Source of the DNA: Pantoea cypripedii
Lineage (GTDB): Bacteria; Pseudomonadota; Gammaproteobacteria; Enterobacterales; Enterobacteriaceae
DNA: 64,000 bases
NCBI RefSeq assembly: GCF_011395035.1
Contig: NZ_CP024768.1
Coordinates: 2,765,286 to 2,829,285 of the forward strand
Reading direction: 5' to 3'
The notes beneath the pieces are model-generated. The model was not told the DNA's origin. It saw only the letters and a program-made list of their open reading frames with translations, and ran no database searches. Both the position numbers and the translations under genes were made by a program. Numbering within the stretch: the stretch's first letter is position 1; every line of letters begins with the position of its first letter. Shown piece after piece: positions 15,391 to 23,323 of the stretch.

Positions 15391-16127
15391 TGATTATTCC
15401 GGCTTTAGATTTAATCGACGGCAAAGTCGTGCGCCTGCATCAGGGTGACTACGGTCAGCAACGTGATTACGGCAGCGATCCGCTGCCACGCCTGCAGGAT
15501 TACGAACGCCAGGGCGCGCAGGTACTGCATCTGGTGGATTTGACCGGGGCAAAAGATCCGGCCAAACGCCAGATCCCATTGTTGCAAACTCTGCTACGCG
15601 GCGTGAGCGTGCCGGTGCAGGTCGGCGGGGGGATTCGTAACCGTGAAGATGTTGCCGCGCTGCTGGCTGCGGGTGCCAGCCGTGTAGTAGTAGGCTCCAC
15701 CGCAGTGAAACAACCGGAAGAGGTAAAAAGCTGGTTCCGCGAGTTTGGTGCGGATGCCATTGTACTGGCGCTGGATGTGCGCATTGATGCTGATAATCGC
15801 AAAGAAGTGGCAATCAGCGGCTGGCAGGAAGCGGCTGGTGTCACACTGGAAGAAGTGATTGGCTGGTTCCAGCCGGTGGGGCTGAAACATGTACTGTGCA
15901 CCGATATCTCACGCGACGGCACCCTGAGCGGCTCCAACGTCGCCCTGTATCAGGAAGTGTCTGCCGCATTCCCGGACATCGCATTCCAGTCTTCCGGCGG
16001 CATCGGTTCGCTGGATGATATCGCAGCGCTGCGCGGCAGCGGTGCACAAGGCGTGATCGTCGGTCGTGCACTACTGGAAGATAAATTTACGGTTTCGGAG
16101 GCTATTGCATGCTGGCAAAACGGATAA
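15390..16127 (+). CDS. hisA: ProFAR isomerase
   Basis: A 245-residue (beta/alpha)8-barrel that isomerises ProFAR to PRFAR. The start M-I-I-P-A-L-D-L-I-D-G-K-V-V-R-L includes catalytic D7, and the second catalytic Asp is in L-C-T-D-I-S-R-D-G-T near residue 169. The ATG at 15390 forms a TGATG overlap with hisH. The 3' end runs 19 bases into hisF. Confidence 0.97.
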   Translation: MIIPALDLIDGKVVRLHQGDYGQQRDYGSDPLPRLQDYERQGAQVLHLVDLTGAKDPAKRQIPLLQTLLRGVSVPVQVGGGIRNREDVAALLAAGASRVVVGSTAVKQPEEVKSWFREFGADAIVLALDVRIDADNRKEVAISGWQEAAGVTLEEVIGWFQPVGLKHVLCTDISRDGTLSGSNVALYQEVSAAFPDIAFQSSGGIGSLDDIAALRGSGAQGVIVGRALLEDKFTVSEAIACWQNG

Positions 16128-16885
16128 TTCCCTGTCTTGATGTGCGTGATGGACAGGTGGTGAAAGGGGTTCAGTTCCGTAACCATGAAATCATCGGTGA
16201 CATCGTACCGCTGGCGCAACGTTATGCGCAGGAAGGTGCTGATGAGCTGGTGTTCTACGATATCACCGCCTCTTCGGATGGCCGTGTGGTGGACAAAAGC
16301 TGGGTGTCACGCGTGGCGGAAGTGATCGATATTCCGTTCTGTGTGGCTGGCGGGATCAAAAGTGCCGAAGATGCCGCACGCATTTTGCAGTTTGGTGCCG
16401 ATAAAATCTCCATCAACTCACCGGCGCTGGCCGATCCTTCACTGATTACCCGTCTGGCGGATCGCTTTGGCGTGCAGTGCATCGTAGTCGGTATCGATAC
16501 CTGGTTCGACGAGGCTACCGGCAAATATCACGTTAATCAGTACACCGGCGATGAGTCCCGTACCCGTGTGACCCAGTGGGAAACGCTGGACTGGGTGCAG
16601 GAAGTGCAGAAGCTGGGCGCTGGTGAAATCGTCCTGAATATGATGAACCAGGATGGCGTGCGTAACGGGTACGATTTGGTACAGCTGAAGAAAGTGCGGG
16701 ATGTCTGTAAGGTGCCGTTGATTGCTTCCGGTGGCGCAGGCACCATGGCACACTTCCTTGAAGCCTTTGAACAGGCTAACGTCGATGGCGCGCTGGCGGC
16801 TTCGGTGTTTCATAAACAGATTATTAATATCGGTGAGCTGAAAAGCTTCCTGATTGACAACGGTGTGGAGATTCGCGCGTGTTAA
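16109..16885 (+). CDS. hisF: Imidazole glycerol phosphate synthase, cyclase subunit
   Basis: A 258-residue (beta/alpha)8-barrel that uses HisH-derived ammonia to make imidazole glycerol phosphate and AICAR from PRFAR. The start L-A-K-R-I-I-P-C-L-D-V-R-D-G-Q holds catalytic D11, and the second Asp is in N-M-M-N-Q-D-G near residue 183. The C-terminal G-A-L-A-A-S-V-F-H phosphate-binding segment is intact. The gene overlaps hisA at its start and hisI by 7 bases at its end. Confidence 0.97.
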   Translation: MLAKRIIPCLDVRDGQVVKGVQFRNHEIIGDIVPLAQRYAQEGADELVFYDITASSDGRVVDKSWVSRVAEVIDIPFCVAGGIKSAEDAARILQFGADKISINSPALADPSLITRLADRFGVQCIVVGIDTWFDEATGKYHVNQYTGDESRTRVTQWETLDWVQEVQKLGAGEIVLNMMNQDGVRNGYDLVQLKKVRDVCKVPLIASGGAGTMAHFLEAFEQANVDGALAASVFHKQIINIGELKSFLIDNGVEIRAC

Positions 16886-17490
16886 CTGCAGAACAACTGG
16901 CCAACCTGGATTGGGTCAAAACCGCAGGCATGATGCCTGCTATCGTCCAGCATAGCGTCTCTGGCGAAGTGCTGATGCACGGTTATATGAATGAGGAAGC
17001 ATTGCAGAAAACCCTCGCGGACGGCAATGTCACCTTTTTCTCGCGCACCAAAAATCGCCTGTGGACCAAAGGCGAAACCTCGGGTCATTTCCTGAAAGTG
17101 GTCAGCATTACGCCGGACTGCGACAACGACACCTTACTGGTACTGGCAAACCCGATTGGTCCCACCTGCCATCTCGGTACGTCGAGCTGCTTCTCCCCGG
17201 CAGCACCGGACTGGACTTTCCTGTATCAGCTGGAGCAACTGCTGGCCGAGCGTAAAAGCGCCGATCCCGCCAGTTCGTATACCGCCAAGCTGTATGCCAG
17301 CGGCACCAAGCGCATCGCACAGAAAGTGGGTGAAGAAGGTGTTGAAACCGCCCTCGCCGCCACAGTTAACGATCGCTTCGAACTGACCAATGAAGCTTCA
17401 GATTTGATCTACCATCTGCTGGTGTTGTTGCAGGATCAGGATCTTGATCTAAGCGCCATCATCAATAATCTGCGTGCACGCCATAAATAA
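16879..17490 (+). CDS. hisI: Bifunctional phosphoribosyl-AMP cyclohydrolase / phosphoribosyl-ATP pyrophosphatase
   Basis: A 203-residue fusion that carries out steps two and three of histidine synthesis. The cyclohydrolase half (about 1-110) has the metal-binding residues in S-R-T-K-N-R-L-W-T-K-G-E-T-S-G-H and D-C-D-N-D; the pyrophosphatase half (about 115-203) has the helical K-V-G-E-E-G-V-E-T and E-A-S-D-L-I-Y-H-L motifs. It is the last gene of the operon. No strong terminator follows; the hip regulatory region starts 14 bases later. Confidence 0.97.
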   Translation: MLTAEQLANLDWVKTAGMMPAIVQHSVSGEVLMHGYMNEEALQKTLADGNVTFFSRTKNRLWTKGETSGHFLKVVSITPDCDNDTLLVLANPIGPTCHLGTSSCFSPAAPDWTFLYQLEQLLAERKSADPASSYTAKLYASGTKRIAQKVGEEGVETALAATVNDRFELTNEASDLIYHLLVLLQDQDLDLSAIINNLRARHK

Positions 17491-17503
17491 CCGATTGTGC
17501 ACT

Positions 17504-17546
17504 ATGCTGCTCAAAATCGTCGTTCATGGCTAATTTTGAGCAGCAT
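17504..17546. promoter_or_regulatory. Distal hip operator palindrome
   Basis: ATGCTGCTCAAAAT (17504-17517) and ATTTTGAGCAGCAT (17533-17546) are perfect 14-base inverted repeats. They contain the same TGCTCAA/TTGAGCA half-site as the proximal palindrome, so both are probably bound by the Xre protein encoded downstream. The stem could also act in hisI mRNA termination. Confidence 0.65.
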
Positions 17547-17576
17547 GCTTCTCAAAAAAAACAAATCCAGCTAATA

Positions 17577-17596
17577 TTGAGCAATATACTGCTCAA
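17577..17596. promoter_or_regulatory. Proximal hip operator palindrome
   Basis: TTGAGCA-ATATAC-TGCTCAA is a perfect 7-base inverted repeat with a six-base spacer, ending 12 bases before the hipA start codon. A TATACT hexamer inside it could be the -10 box, so bound repressor would cover the promoter. Confidence 0.7.
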
Positions 17597-17608
17597 GTGA
17601 GGTCGGGT

Positions 17609-18925
17609 ATGTTAACTCTCCAATTATTCATTGATGGTCGCTGGCAGGATGCAGCTCTGCTGGACGTGAAAGAGCCGCGCAAGGGCCGGGAGAGTGCCGC
17701 TTTGCTCGCGTATGACTTCGACTACGCTTCACAGTATCTGGATCGTAATGACCTCGCCAGCTGCAGTCTGAATAATGCCGTGATGCTGATTGGCAGCCAC
17801 TTTTCCCAGCCATGGTTCGGTTTTATTGACGATATCATGCCAGCGGGTGCCAGCCGACGTTACTGGGTAGCACAACTGGGTCTGCAATCTAAATCTCCTG
17901 CAGAACAAGACTACGCATTACTGAAAGCGGGCACCATTGCGCCAATTGGTAATCTGAGAGTCAAAGAATCTTTGCCTCAACTCCCTGAGGAAAGTCAGTT
18001 GAAAACCCGCCGCTTTCCGGCGGAATGGGCAATTGAACGTGATACGGATTTCCTCGAATACGCTCAGCAGATGGGAGCCGCCAGTGGTGGAGCAACCGGG
18101 GCGGGAGGTGAAGCACCAAAATTACTGTTGCGCCGTACAGAAAACAGCGAAGTATGGATCGACACCTGGCAAGATGATTTACACATTCAGGATACGCATT
18201 ATCTGGTGAAGTATCCGCGCGGTTCTCGCAGTGAGATAGATTGCGATATTCTGCGCGCTGAATACCATTTCTATCATGAGATACATTCCCTCGGTATAAA
18301 CACTATCAGCACCAGCAAAATGCTGTTGTGTGAAGGTGAACGCTATCCATCCTTGTGGCTGCCTCGCTTTGATGTGGACTTTATTGCAGGAAAAAAAGTG
18401 TTGTTCGGGCTTGAGTCAGTCTATTCCATTATGGAAAAGTCCCCTGGCAGCTATCTGAATCATTTTGACGTGATTCGTACCTTGATTGAAAAACTGCAGC
18501 TCACTGATACAGAACGTAAGCATCTGGTTATTGAATGGGTGCAACGGGATATGCTCAACATTGCTTTCGGCAATTCTGATAACCATGGGCGTAACAGCGC
18601 GATTATAAAGAAACCAGACGGCATGTGGCTGGCGCCGGTATATGACTTTGCGCCAATGAAAGCCGATCCGGAAGGTGTGGTGCGTACGACCCAATGGGGA
18701 TCGCCGTATGAAGAAGGGGGCCATTTTCAATGGCATTTGATTGCCGCACAGTTGAACGAATTAATACCGCAACAGGAACTTCTGCAGGCAATGAGAATGC
18801 TGGCTGAAAGTTTACGCGGACTGAAAACACGACTGGCTGCACGCGGTGTACCTGCTTCAATTCTGGAAATGCCGGGGATTGGTTTTAATTTCCTTGATCA
18901 ACGCATTGCTGGATGGCAACTATGA
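17609..18925 (+). CDS. hipA: HipA-like serine/threonine protein kinase (toxin)
   Basis: A 438-residue kinase of the HipA family, close to E. coli HipA in length (440). HipA enzymes phosphorylate aminoacyl-tRNA synthetases or other translation targets and cause growth arrest. Visible are the ATP-loop segment G-A-G-G-E-A-P-K-L-L-L near residue 165, the catalytic loop N-S-D-N-H-G-R-N with D324 and N329, and the metal-binding V-Y-D-F-A-P with D346, so it looks active. The ATG at 17609 has AGGTCGG upstream; a GTG at 17597 is possible. It precedes its Xre partner, the reverse of E. coli hipBA, and lies under two operator palindromes. The target cannot be inferred. Confidence 0.88.
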   Translation: MLTLQLFIDGRWQDAALLDVKEPRKGRESAALLAYDFDYASQYLDRNDLASCSLNNAVMLIGSHFSQPWFGFIDDIMPAGASRRYWVAQLGLQSKSPAEQDYALLKAGTIAPIGNLRVKESLPQLPEESQLKTRRFPAEWAIERDTDFLEYAQQMGAASGGATGAGGEAPKLLLRRTENSEVWIDTWQDDLHIQDTHYLVKYPRGSRSEIDCDILRAEYHFYHEIHSLGINTISTSKMLLCEGERYPSLWLPRFDVDFIAGKKVLFGLESVYSIMEKSPGSYLNHFDVIRTLIEKLQLTDTERKHLVIEWVQRDMLNIAFGNSDNHGRNSAIIKKPDGMWLAPVYDFAPMKADPEGVVRTTQWGSPYEEGGHFQWHLIAAQLNELIPQQELLQAMRMLAESLRGLKTRLAARGVPASILEMPGIGFNFLDQRIAGWQL

Positions 18926-19257
18926 AAAAAAACATTTCCCCATTCGAACGTGAAGCCATGCTACTTGATCTGTTACAGAAGTTTATCGAGGAGCAGATGA
19001 CTCAGGGAGAATTACTGATGCAACTGCGCAAGAAAGTCCTTGGTTTCTCGCAGGAACGCTATGCCGCACTGGCTGGCATCAGTCGCCGTACACTCTCTGA
19101 TGTTGAACTGAATAAAGAGAGCATCACTCTCACCACCTTAAGCCGCGCATTTAAGCCATTAGGGTTAAAGGTTGGTGTATTACCGCGCCAGCCTCATATG
19201 ATGCAGACCCTCCTCACCCACCTCGCTCGTCACGGAGAAGACCATGACCACCCATGA
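18922..19257 (+). CDS. hipB: Xre-family HTH antitoxin/repressor (HipB-like)
   Basis: A 111-residue protein with an Xre helix-turn-helix at about residues 36-90: L-G-F-S-Q-E-R-Y-A-A-L-A-G-I-S-R-R-T-L-S-D is the HTH proper. An N-terminal helical region (1-35) probably contacts the kinase or mediates dimerisation. The ATG at 18922 overlaps the hipA stop by ATGA; an ATG at 18913 is an alternative. It should bind the TTGAGCA palindromes upstream of hipA and neutralise the kinase, as HipB does. It overlaps the following deacylase gene by 14 bases. Confidence 0.85.
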   Translation: MKKNISPFEREAMLLDLLQKFIEEQMTQGELLMQLRKKVLGFSQERYAALAGISRRTLSDVELNKESITLTTLSRAFKPLGLKVGVLPRQPHMMQTLLTHLARHGEDHDHP

Positions 19258-19720
19258 AAAACTACTGGCGCTGCTCGATCAACACCATGCGCGATATAAC
19301 GTGATGACACATGTTGCCACCGGCAAATGTGAGGCCGTAGCGGCGATTCGCGGAACGGAAGTCGGCCAGGGTGCGAAAGCGCTGGTATGTCATGTGAAAG
19401 GCAATGGTATCAAACAGCATGTCCTGGCAGTGCTGCCCGCCGATCAACAGGCGGATTTAAGCAAAGTGGCCGAAGCGGTGGGTGGACGACGCGCCTCACT
19501 CGCCAGCCCGGCTGAAGTCGATGCGCTGACGGGTTGTGTCTTTGGTGCCATTCCCCCGTTCAGCTTTCATCCGGATTTGTTGGTGGTGGTCGATCCGCTG
19601 CTGTTCGAACGCTACGACGAAATCGCCTTTAATGCGGGTCTGCTGGAGAAATCAGTGGTGTTAAAAACCGCCGACTATCGCGCTATTTGCGGTGGGAACG
19701 TGGCGCGTTTAACGGCTTAG
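19244..19720 (+). CDS. YbaK/ProX-type aminoacyl-tRNA deacylase
   Basis: A 158-residue protein of the YbaK/EbsC superfamily, whose members hydrolyse mischarged aminoacyl-tRNAs in trans. Family features visible: H-x-A-T near residue 25, E-A-V-A-A-I-R-G-T, K-A-L-V-C-H-V-K with the conserved Lys, and G-C-V-F-G-A-I-P-P-F in the C-terminal half, matching the G-x-x-x-P-x-x loop. It is closer in type to YeaK/PrdX than to YbaK itself, but the exact tRNA specificity cannot be read. Its start lies inside the Xre gene, so it is probably co-translated with the hip pair. It converges with waaL 19 bases downstream. Confidence 0.8.
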   Translation: MTTHEKLLALLDQHHARYNVMTHVATGKCEAVAAIRGTEVGQGAKALVCHVKGNGIKQHVLAVLPADQQADLSKVAEAVGGRRASLASPAEVDALTGCVFGAIPPFSFHPDLLVVVDPLLFERYDEIAFNAGLLEKSVVLKTADYRAICGGNVARLTA

Positions 19721-19739
19721 TTAGCACGCGCCACGGATA

Positions 19740-21005
19740 TCATACGTGGTGAAGCTTTGGTCGTATGGCACATAATGCCAGGGCGCTGACAAACATCATC
19801 GATGTGGGTGAGTAGATCAGCACCGAGTCCGTCATTCCCATAATGAAAAGCGCCGCGACCGGCATGGAAACACCCATCAGGGCGCTGCGTTTAAACCATA
19901 CCCACAGTGCAACAGCATAGAAAAAGACCAGCGCTGCCAGTCCGGCCATGCCCTGCAAAGTGGCAATTTCGAGAAATTCATTGTGCATGTTGTACTGCAC
20001 GTTTTTGTAACCTTCGGTATTGCCGGGATGAACACGTGCAATAAAGGCTCTGGCTGTCACCGTACGCTCATCAGGAGATGAATAACCCATATGTTGCGGC
20101 AGGAAATGCAGACCACTATCCCAGATAGCAACGCGCGCACCGAGCGACGTCGAACTATCGGAATCGTAGTTCTCAAGATTATTGATGCCCTGGAGCCAAC
20201 GCTCACCCGTCAGTGCCGCCAGCGCAACCACAATAACTAACGCGATTAAGCGATTCCGTTTCGGCTGTAAAATCTTTAATAAGCCGTAAAAACGGCTGAT
20301 CTGGCACAGCGTAATAAAGAAAAAGGCCAGTTGAGTGACCCGCGTTCCGGTGAGCAGCACCAGACTCAGCGTCATAGCGATCAAAGCAATATCCAGAATC
20401 TGCCACCTGAGATCCGCCTCTTTAACCGACAGCCACAGATACGTGCAATAAAGAAACATCACCATGTAGGAGGAACTGGACGCCACATTTGCGGTAAGCC
20501 TGATACGATCGTCCGTTAACAGATGCTCATGCACCCCCATCACCAGCGCCACAGCGGCACCCACCCACAGAATCGCTTTACACCAGTTAATACTGGCTTC
20601 AGCAATTCCTTTGTTATAGATGCTGATCACTAAAACAATAAAAGCACCCAGTATCAACCGTTTACCGCCAAGCTGGTAATTACTTATGGTGTTTATCGTG
20701 GTTAACGAAAAGTCAGCATAGTGTTTGTTGATATAGAACGCCCAGCTGACCTGTACCAAACCCAAAGCAAACACCGCGATAAACAGCAGCAAGGCGTACT
20801 TATTCAGCCTTTTACGATTGTCCGAAGTGGTTAAGGTATAAACAAACAGAAATAGCGATAAATAGGAGGCAAAATAGAATATTTTTTGCGCATAGCCGTA
20901 AGTAGAAAGGCTACTCGCCAATGAAGCGCATAATAAAAGTGAGATGGTGGTCACAATCATCGCAACCCATTTGGCAGGTGCGACGAAGGGAAGAGAGTTA
21001 TTCAA
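19740..21005 (-). CDS. waaL: O-antigen ligase
   Basis: An integral membrane protein with about 11-12 predicted spans that joins undecaprenyl-linked O-antigen to the lipid A-core in the periplasm. Two WaaL hallmarks are present in the right places: R-x3-L (R222, in G-T-R-V-T-Q-L) and H-x10-G (H341, in M-H-N-E-F-L-E and onward) in the large periplasmic loop. The start is uncertain: a TTG at 21005, in an overlap with the end of the upstream glycosyltransferase gene, gives 421 residues, close to E. coli WaaL (419). The longer frame from 21149 would run deep into the upstream gene. A Wzy polymerase is the alternative, but the two motifs favour ligase. Confidence 0.8.
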   Translation of the reverse strand: MNNSLPFVAPAKWVAMIVTTISLLLCASLASSLSTYGYAQKIFYFASYLSLFLFVYTLTTSDNRKRLNKYALLLFIAVFALGLVQVSWAFYINKHYADFSLTTINTISNYQLGGKRLILGAFIVLVISIYNKGIAEASINWCKAILWVGAAVALVMGVHEHLLTDDRIRLTANVASSSSYMVMFLYCTYLWLSVKEADLRWQILDIALIAMTLSLVLLTGTRVTQLAFFFITLCQISRFYGLLKILQPKRNRLIALVIVVALAALTGERWLQGINNLENYDSDSSTSLGARVAIWDSGLHFLPQHMGYSSPDERTVTARAFIARVHPGNTEGYKNVQYNMHNEFLEIATLQGMAGLAALVFFYAVALWVWFKRSALMGVSMPVAALFIMGMTDSVLIYSPTSMMFVSALALCAIRPKLHHV

Positions 21006-22089
21006 TGTGGGTGTCCTGAACAATGATACGTTCCAGTCTTTCCATGTAATTTGCCTCGTAAAATGCCGCGAGACTTTGTTTGATTTTCTGCGCATCGGGC
21101 AACGCCCTGCCATCCGCAATGCCCTGCAATATTTCAGCCAGTTGCCCAACCTGATTCACCGGATAAAGCAAGCCATTGACGTCTGGGTAAATTATCTCCG
21201 ATGGACCGCTGATGCAATCGGAAGAGACGCAAAAAATACCACGTGCCATCGCCTCCAGCAGTATCAACGGGAAACCTTCATGATTCGAGGTCAGTACCAG
21301 GCTGGTCACTTCTTTGATATGTGTTTCAATATACTTCCAGGCGTTGGGTTGCCAGCCATGCCATTGCAGGTTAGCGGCAATTCCCAACTGCTGCGCATAG
21401 TCTTCACAACGTTGCCGATCATAGCCATCACCCACGATATCCAGCGTCCAGTTTCCCTGCACCTGCTGCAATGCATCGAACAGGTCCTTCAGCTGTTTCT
21501 GATCTTCCAGATGCACCCGCCCGACGTACAAAAAACGCGTGTGAGCAGGACGCGGGATCACCAATGGCACGGCTTTTACCGGATTAAATACCACATGGAT
21601 GCTGTCAGGTTGGGCACCCAGCGCGATCAACTGTGATTTGATTTCCGTGCTAATAGCCAGATGGGCATCCGCCATCAATAAATAATGCGGGCGGTAGCGA
21701 TTTTTTGGCGGCAGGTGCATCCAGGAAAACAGCATCGCCTTGTGTCCAGAAAGGGACAGCGCTTTGCGCACCAGCATGCAGGGGATAGTGTTAAGGGCGA
21801 TGACATAGTCAGGCTTGTGTCGGCGCATAAAACGCGCCAGCCGGAGAATATGCACAAAGCGGGCAATTTTAGGATTGCGGGAAACATTGCTGCTCTGACC
21901 CCAGACCAGCCCATCTAACCAACGTTCTGAGGCAATTTCCTGCCGGGAATCCAGCAGAAACAGGCCCGCACTTAACGCGTTATCATTATTGATTAAATTT
22001 ATGACCTGCCTGGTGACGTTTTCCATTCCGCCATGGCCATGCAGCGTTTCGCTTACGAAGAGAATTTTTTTATGGTTTGCGTCATGCAT
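20998..22089 (-). CDS. WaaB-like LPS core glycosyltransferase (GT4)
   Basis: A 363-residue GT-B enzyme. The N-terminal domain shows G-H-G-G-M-E-N-V-T near residue 17; the C-terminal domain has the E-x7-E motif (E-G-F-P-L-I-L-L-E) and S-D-C-I-S-G-P-S-E-I-I. The D-L-F-D-A-L, W-H-G-W and S-D-C-x-S-G-P pattern is that of WaaB (RfaB), the LPS alpha-1,6-galactosyltransferase, so a role in outer-core synthesis is likely; sugar and linkage are inferred. It overlaps the ligase gene, supporting a joint core/ligation job away from the main waa locus. Confidence 0.82.
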   Translation of the reverse strand: MHDANHKKILFVSETLHGHGGMENVTRQVINLINNDNALSAGLFLLDSRQEIASERWLDGLVWGQSSNVSRNPKIARFVHILRLARFMRRHKPDYVIALNTIPCMLVRKALSLSGHKAMLFSWMHLPPKNRYRPHYLLMADAHLAISTEIKSQLIALGAQPDSIHVVFNPVKAVPLVIPRPAHTRFLYVGRVHLEDQKQLKDLFDALQQVQGNWTLDIVGDGYDRQRCEDYAQQLGIAANLQWHGWQPNAWKYIETHIKEVTSLVLTSNHEGFPLILLEAMARGIFCVSSDCISGPSEIIYPDVNGLLYPVNQVGQLAEILQGIADGRALPDAQKIKQSLAAFYEANYMERLERIIVQDTHIE

Positions 22090-22406
22090 TTTTTATCTCA
22101 TTACAGTAGGTCACTAGCGCCGTAGCCCGAAATTCCGCGCATTTCTGACCGCTTTCTTCGCACTATCCCTGGTCATCACAATGAGCATAGATAAAGACTC
22201 ACTGGAGAGGTGGCCTTTCTACCATTTTTGTACTACCCAGGCAACCTGCCTGACCCCAGGAATAAACTGGATTGATATGCGTCAAATTTTGCCCGACACA
22301 TTTCCTGCAAAATTATAACGATATTAATATCTTGCCTCATTTGATTTGCTGTGCACAGCAAGGTAACCTGCTGTGCTCCACATCACGACAAAAGAAGACC
22401 GATTTT
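22090..22406. other. Divergent intergenic region
   Basis: This separates the minus-strand core-LPS pair from the plus-strand binding-protein gene, so it must hold two promoters. It is AT-rich near 22300-22350, and a partial palindrome GCTGTGCACAGC lies at 22349-22360. I see no clear terminator or coding frame. Confidence 0.5.
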
Positions 22407-23204
22407 ATGGCAAGTTCACGTTTTACCGTCCGTTTACGTCAGACGCTGGCGCTGGCATTACTGGCAGGCTGTGCGTTTGGTGCTCAGGCCAACATTGATC
22501 AGGTGCGCTTCGCGGTTGATCCTACCTACCCTCCTTTCGAATCTAAAACGCCGCAGGGCAAACTGGTCGGTTTTGATATCGATCTCGGTAACGCCCTGTG
22601 CGAGCAGATGAAAACCAAATGTGTCTGGGTAGAAAGCGAGTTTGACGGCATGATCCCAGCGCTGAAGGCACGCAAATTTGATGCCATTTTGTCCGACATG
22701 GGCGTAACAGAAGAACGCCTGAAACAGATCGATTTCACCATGCCGCTGTACGATACCAAAACACAGCTGATCGCGCGCAAAGGCTCAGGCCTGTTGCCAA
22801 CCGCAGAATCGCTGAAAGGCAAAACCGTGGGCGTGGAACAGGGCACCGTTCAGGAGCGCTATGCGCGCGCCAAATGGCAGCCCTATGGCGTGAACGTGGT
22901 GCCTTATGGCGACCAGGCACAGGTTGAGAGCGACCTGGTTTCTGGTCGTCTTGATGCGGTGTTTACCGATGCCGCACAGGCTGCCATCGGCTTCCTCAAG
23001 CAACCGCAGGGCAAAGACTTTGAACTGGCAGGACCGACGGTGCAGGATCCGATTATCGGACCGGGAACGGCTATCGGCCTGCGTAAAGGTGATACCGAGC
23101 TGAAAACCGCGCTGGATAACGCCTTTAACGAAATCAAAAAGAACGGCACTTTCGACAAAATCCAGAAGAAATACTTCGCGACAGATATCTCCATTCAGCA
23201 GTAA
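22407..23204 (+). CDS. Periplasmic amino-acid-binding protein (ArgT/HisJ type)
   Basis: A 265-residue SBP family 3 protein. A signal peptide (about 1-28; hydrophobic L-A-L-A-L-L-A-G-C-A-F-G, cleavage after A-Q-A) is followed by F-A-V-D-P-T-Y-P-P-F-E, the family start, and by F-D-I-D-L-G-N-A-L and R-K-F-D-A-I-L-S-D-M, typical of lysine/arginine/ornithine- or histidine-binding proteins. The ATG at 22407 is chosen because it starts the signal peptide. No permease or ATPase genes are adjacent, so it must use a transporter encoded elsewhere. A strong terminator follows at once. Confidence 0.9.
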   Translation: MASSRFTVRLRQTLALALLAGCAFGAQANIDQVRFAVDPTYPPFESKTPQGKLVGFDIDLGNALCEQMKTKCVWVESEFDGMIPALKARKFDAILSDMGVTEERLKQIDFTMPLYDTKTQLIARKGSGLLPTAESLKGKTVGVEQGTVQERYARAKWQPYGVNVVPYGDQAQVESDLVSGRLDAVFTDAAQAAIGFLKQPQGKDFELAGPTVQDPIIGPGTAIGLRKGDTELKTALDNAFNEIKKNGTFDKIQKKYFATDISIQQ

Positions 23205-23208
23205 ACCC

Positions 23209-23234
23209 AGGGCGGCTATTGCCGCCCTTCTTTT
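23209..23234 (+). terminator. Rho-independent terminator after the binding-protein gene
   Basis: AGGGCGGC/GCCGCCCT form an 8-bp GC-rich stem with a TATT loop, followed by TCTTTT on the plus strand, directly after the stop codon. Confidence 0.88.
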
Positions 23235-23323
23235 CAATCACACTATAATAATTGCCATTCGGACAACTTTTGCCGGTGTGAATCACCCTGCACCGTGGCA
23301 AACAACAGGACATCATCAACGTC

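Noticed and set aside
17491..17576. Treating the 14-base inverted repeat only as a his operon terminator
   Set aside because: It has no following T-run, and its arms share the TTGAGCA half-site with the compact palindrome beside hipA, so an operator is the better explanation.
19740..21005. Calling the membrane protein by the his operon the missing Wzy polymerase
   Set aside because: R-x3-L and H-x10-G motifs at residues 222 and 341 match the ligase WaaL, and the partner gene is WaaB-like, so ligase is the better reading, though Wzy is not fully excluded.
20944..21636. 230-codon plus-strand frame over the waaL/waaB-like genes
   Set aside because: It is opposite to two overlapping genes with clear catalytic motifs and shows no protein-like features.
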